A stretch of 6,219 nucleotides of DNA from CAZDML01 sp964506645 (lineage in GTDB: Bacteria > Elusimicrobiota > Elusimicrobia > 2-01-FULL-59-12). Location of the stretch: positions 1 through 6,219 of the forward strand of contig CAZDML010000120.1 in the NCBI GenBank assembly GCA_964506645.1. The letters are read 5' to 3'. A model generated the notes under the pieces. The model saw only the letters and a list, made by a program, of their open reading frames with translations. It ran no database searches and had not been told where the DNA came from. This document shows positions 5,677-6,219 of the stretch, one piece after another. The position numbers and the translations under genes were made by a program. How positions within the stretch are numbered: the stretch's first letter is position 1; every line of letters starts with the position of its first letter.

Positions 5677-6219
5677 TTAGATTTTGAGGTAAATTTTACG
5701 GCGGTCGAGTGTTCGCGCGACGAAGTACCAGAGCGTCGTGTAGACGAGGGCATAGAGCAGGGAAGCAAATTCCGGTGACGCCCACGTTCCGAAGAGGTGG
5801 TCGGTAATCCAGAAGCGCAGATTCCCGGGAGTTCCATCGGGGCGTGTGATGTGTATGAGGTTTTGGATTTTTAGAAACAGGATATGCAAAACGTAGATGG
5901 CAATGGCGTTCTTCCCAAACGCTTCAAAGGGTTTTCCCCACGCAACTCTCTTTTTGATATCAATGAGGTGATAACACACCGCAAAAAACGCCAGTGCCAG
6001 GCCGCCCGTTAAAAGCACATAAGAACTTGTCCAGAGGGCTTTGTTTATAGGAAACACCCATCCCCACACCAATCCAGCTGCCGCACAGAATCCCCCCATC
6101 ATGTAGAGTCCATAGAGTTTTTCCTTGGGAGTTTTCTTGCTGCGCAGCCCAATGGCCGCAAAAACGCCGATAAGTGCCGTGGCACCGGCTGGTCCATTGC
6201 GGAGAAGGCCTGCATGATA
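5677..6219 (-). CDS. HGSNAT/NagX-like membrane acyltransferase, C-terminal part (5' end outside window)
   Basis: This is the C-terminal 180 residues of an integral membrane protein; the frame stays open to the window edge, so the start lies outside. An internal Met at 6102 is not the likely start, because residues upstream of it continue the family pattern (a glycine/alanine-rich helix, then a basic loop 'LRSKKTPKEK'). The signature 'PINKALWTSSYVLLTGG' and the later 'GKNAIAIYVLH' helix are what I recognise from the heparan-alpha-glucosaminide N-acetyltransferase-like family (COG4299, NagX; DUF5009-type C-terminus). About five hydrophobic helices are visible, the last in 'SLLYALVYTTLWYFVA', followed by a basic end 'RTLDRRKIYLKI'. 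Known members have about ten helices and move an acetyl group from cytoplasmic acetyl-CoA to an amino sugar across the membrane; bacterial substrates are mostly unproven. The catalytic histidine region, in the N-terminal half, is not visible. The family call is fairly sure and the substrate unknown. It lies 180 bases upstream of the giant gene, in the same direction. Confidence 0.85.
   Translation of the reverse strand, partial: YHAGLLRNGPAGATALIGVFAAIGLRSKKTPKEKLYGLYMMGGFCAAAGLVWGWVFPINKALWTSSYVLLTGGLALAFFAVCYHLIDIKKRVAWGKPFEAFGKNAIAIYVLHILFLKIQNLIHITRPDGTPGNLRFWITDHLFGTWASPEFASLLYALVYTTLWYFVARTLDRRKIYLKI

Overview
The window holds two genes, both read on the minus strand, and no RNA gene, mobile element or CRISPR array. 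From right to left they are: the C-terminal half of a multi-pass membrane acyltransferase of the HGSNAT/NagX (COG4299-like) type, cut by the window edge (5677-6219); a 180-base gap carrying a structured leader (5497-5676); one very large gene (178-5496, 1772 residues from the chosen start); and a strong factor-independent terminator (117-154). Bases 1-116, beyond the terminator, show no gene or site I can support. The large open frames on the plus strand lie opposite the giant gene and show no family resemblance.

The giant gene is the notable object. In order it encodes a Sec-type signal peptide, a domain with the motif pattern of the ChaN/TraB/erythromycin-esterase-like group, a divergent malate synthase A-like domain, a well-preserved isocitrate lyase of the long (eukaryotic/Icl2-like) type with the KKCGH active-site motif, and a hydrophobic C-terminal tail with two membrane-like blocks. 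Both glyoxylate-shunt enzymes therefore sit in one polypeptide, with malate synthase first, and that polypeptide carries an export signal. Acetyl-CoA and isocitrate are cytoplasmic, so this is a puzzle: either the topology returns the enzyme domains to the cytoplasm, or the domains have been repurposed. The isocitrate lyase part looks catalytically intact. The malate synthase part keeps the main acid and arginine positions but deviates in several motifs.

Organism: base composition is moderate (about half GC). The gene structure is bacterial, with a Shine-Dalgarno sequence, a short intergenic gap and an intrinsic terminator. From memory, a secreted N-terminal domain with the 'IQD.H...EAQ.NI' pattern joined to large unrelated modules is typical of Omnitrophota (former OP3), whose genomes also encode unusually large proteins. 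I therefore suggest an uncultured Omnitrophota or a relative in the PVC neighbourhood; this is inference, not proof.

The two genes are codirectional with no clear terminator between them, so they could be cotranscribed. However, the gap also holds a possible promoter and a foldable leader that pairs with the start codon, so the giant gene may be controlled on its own.
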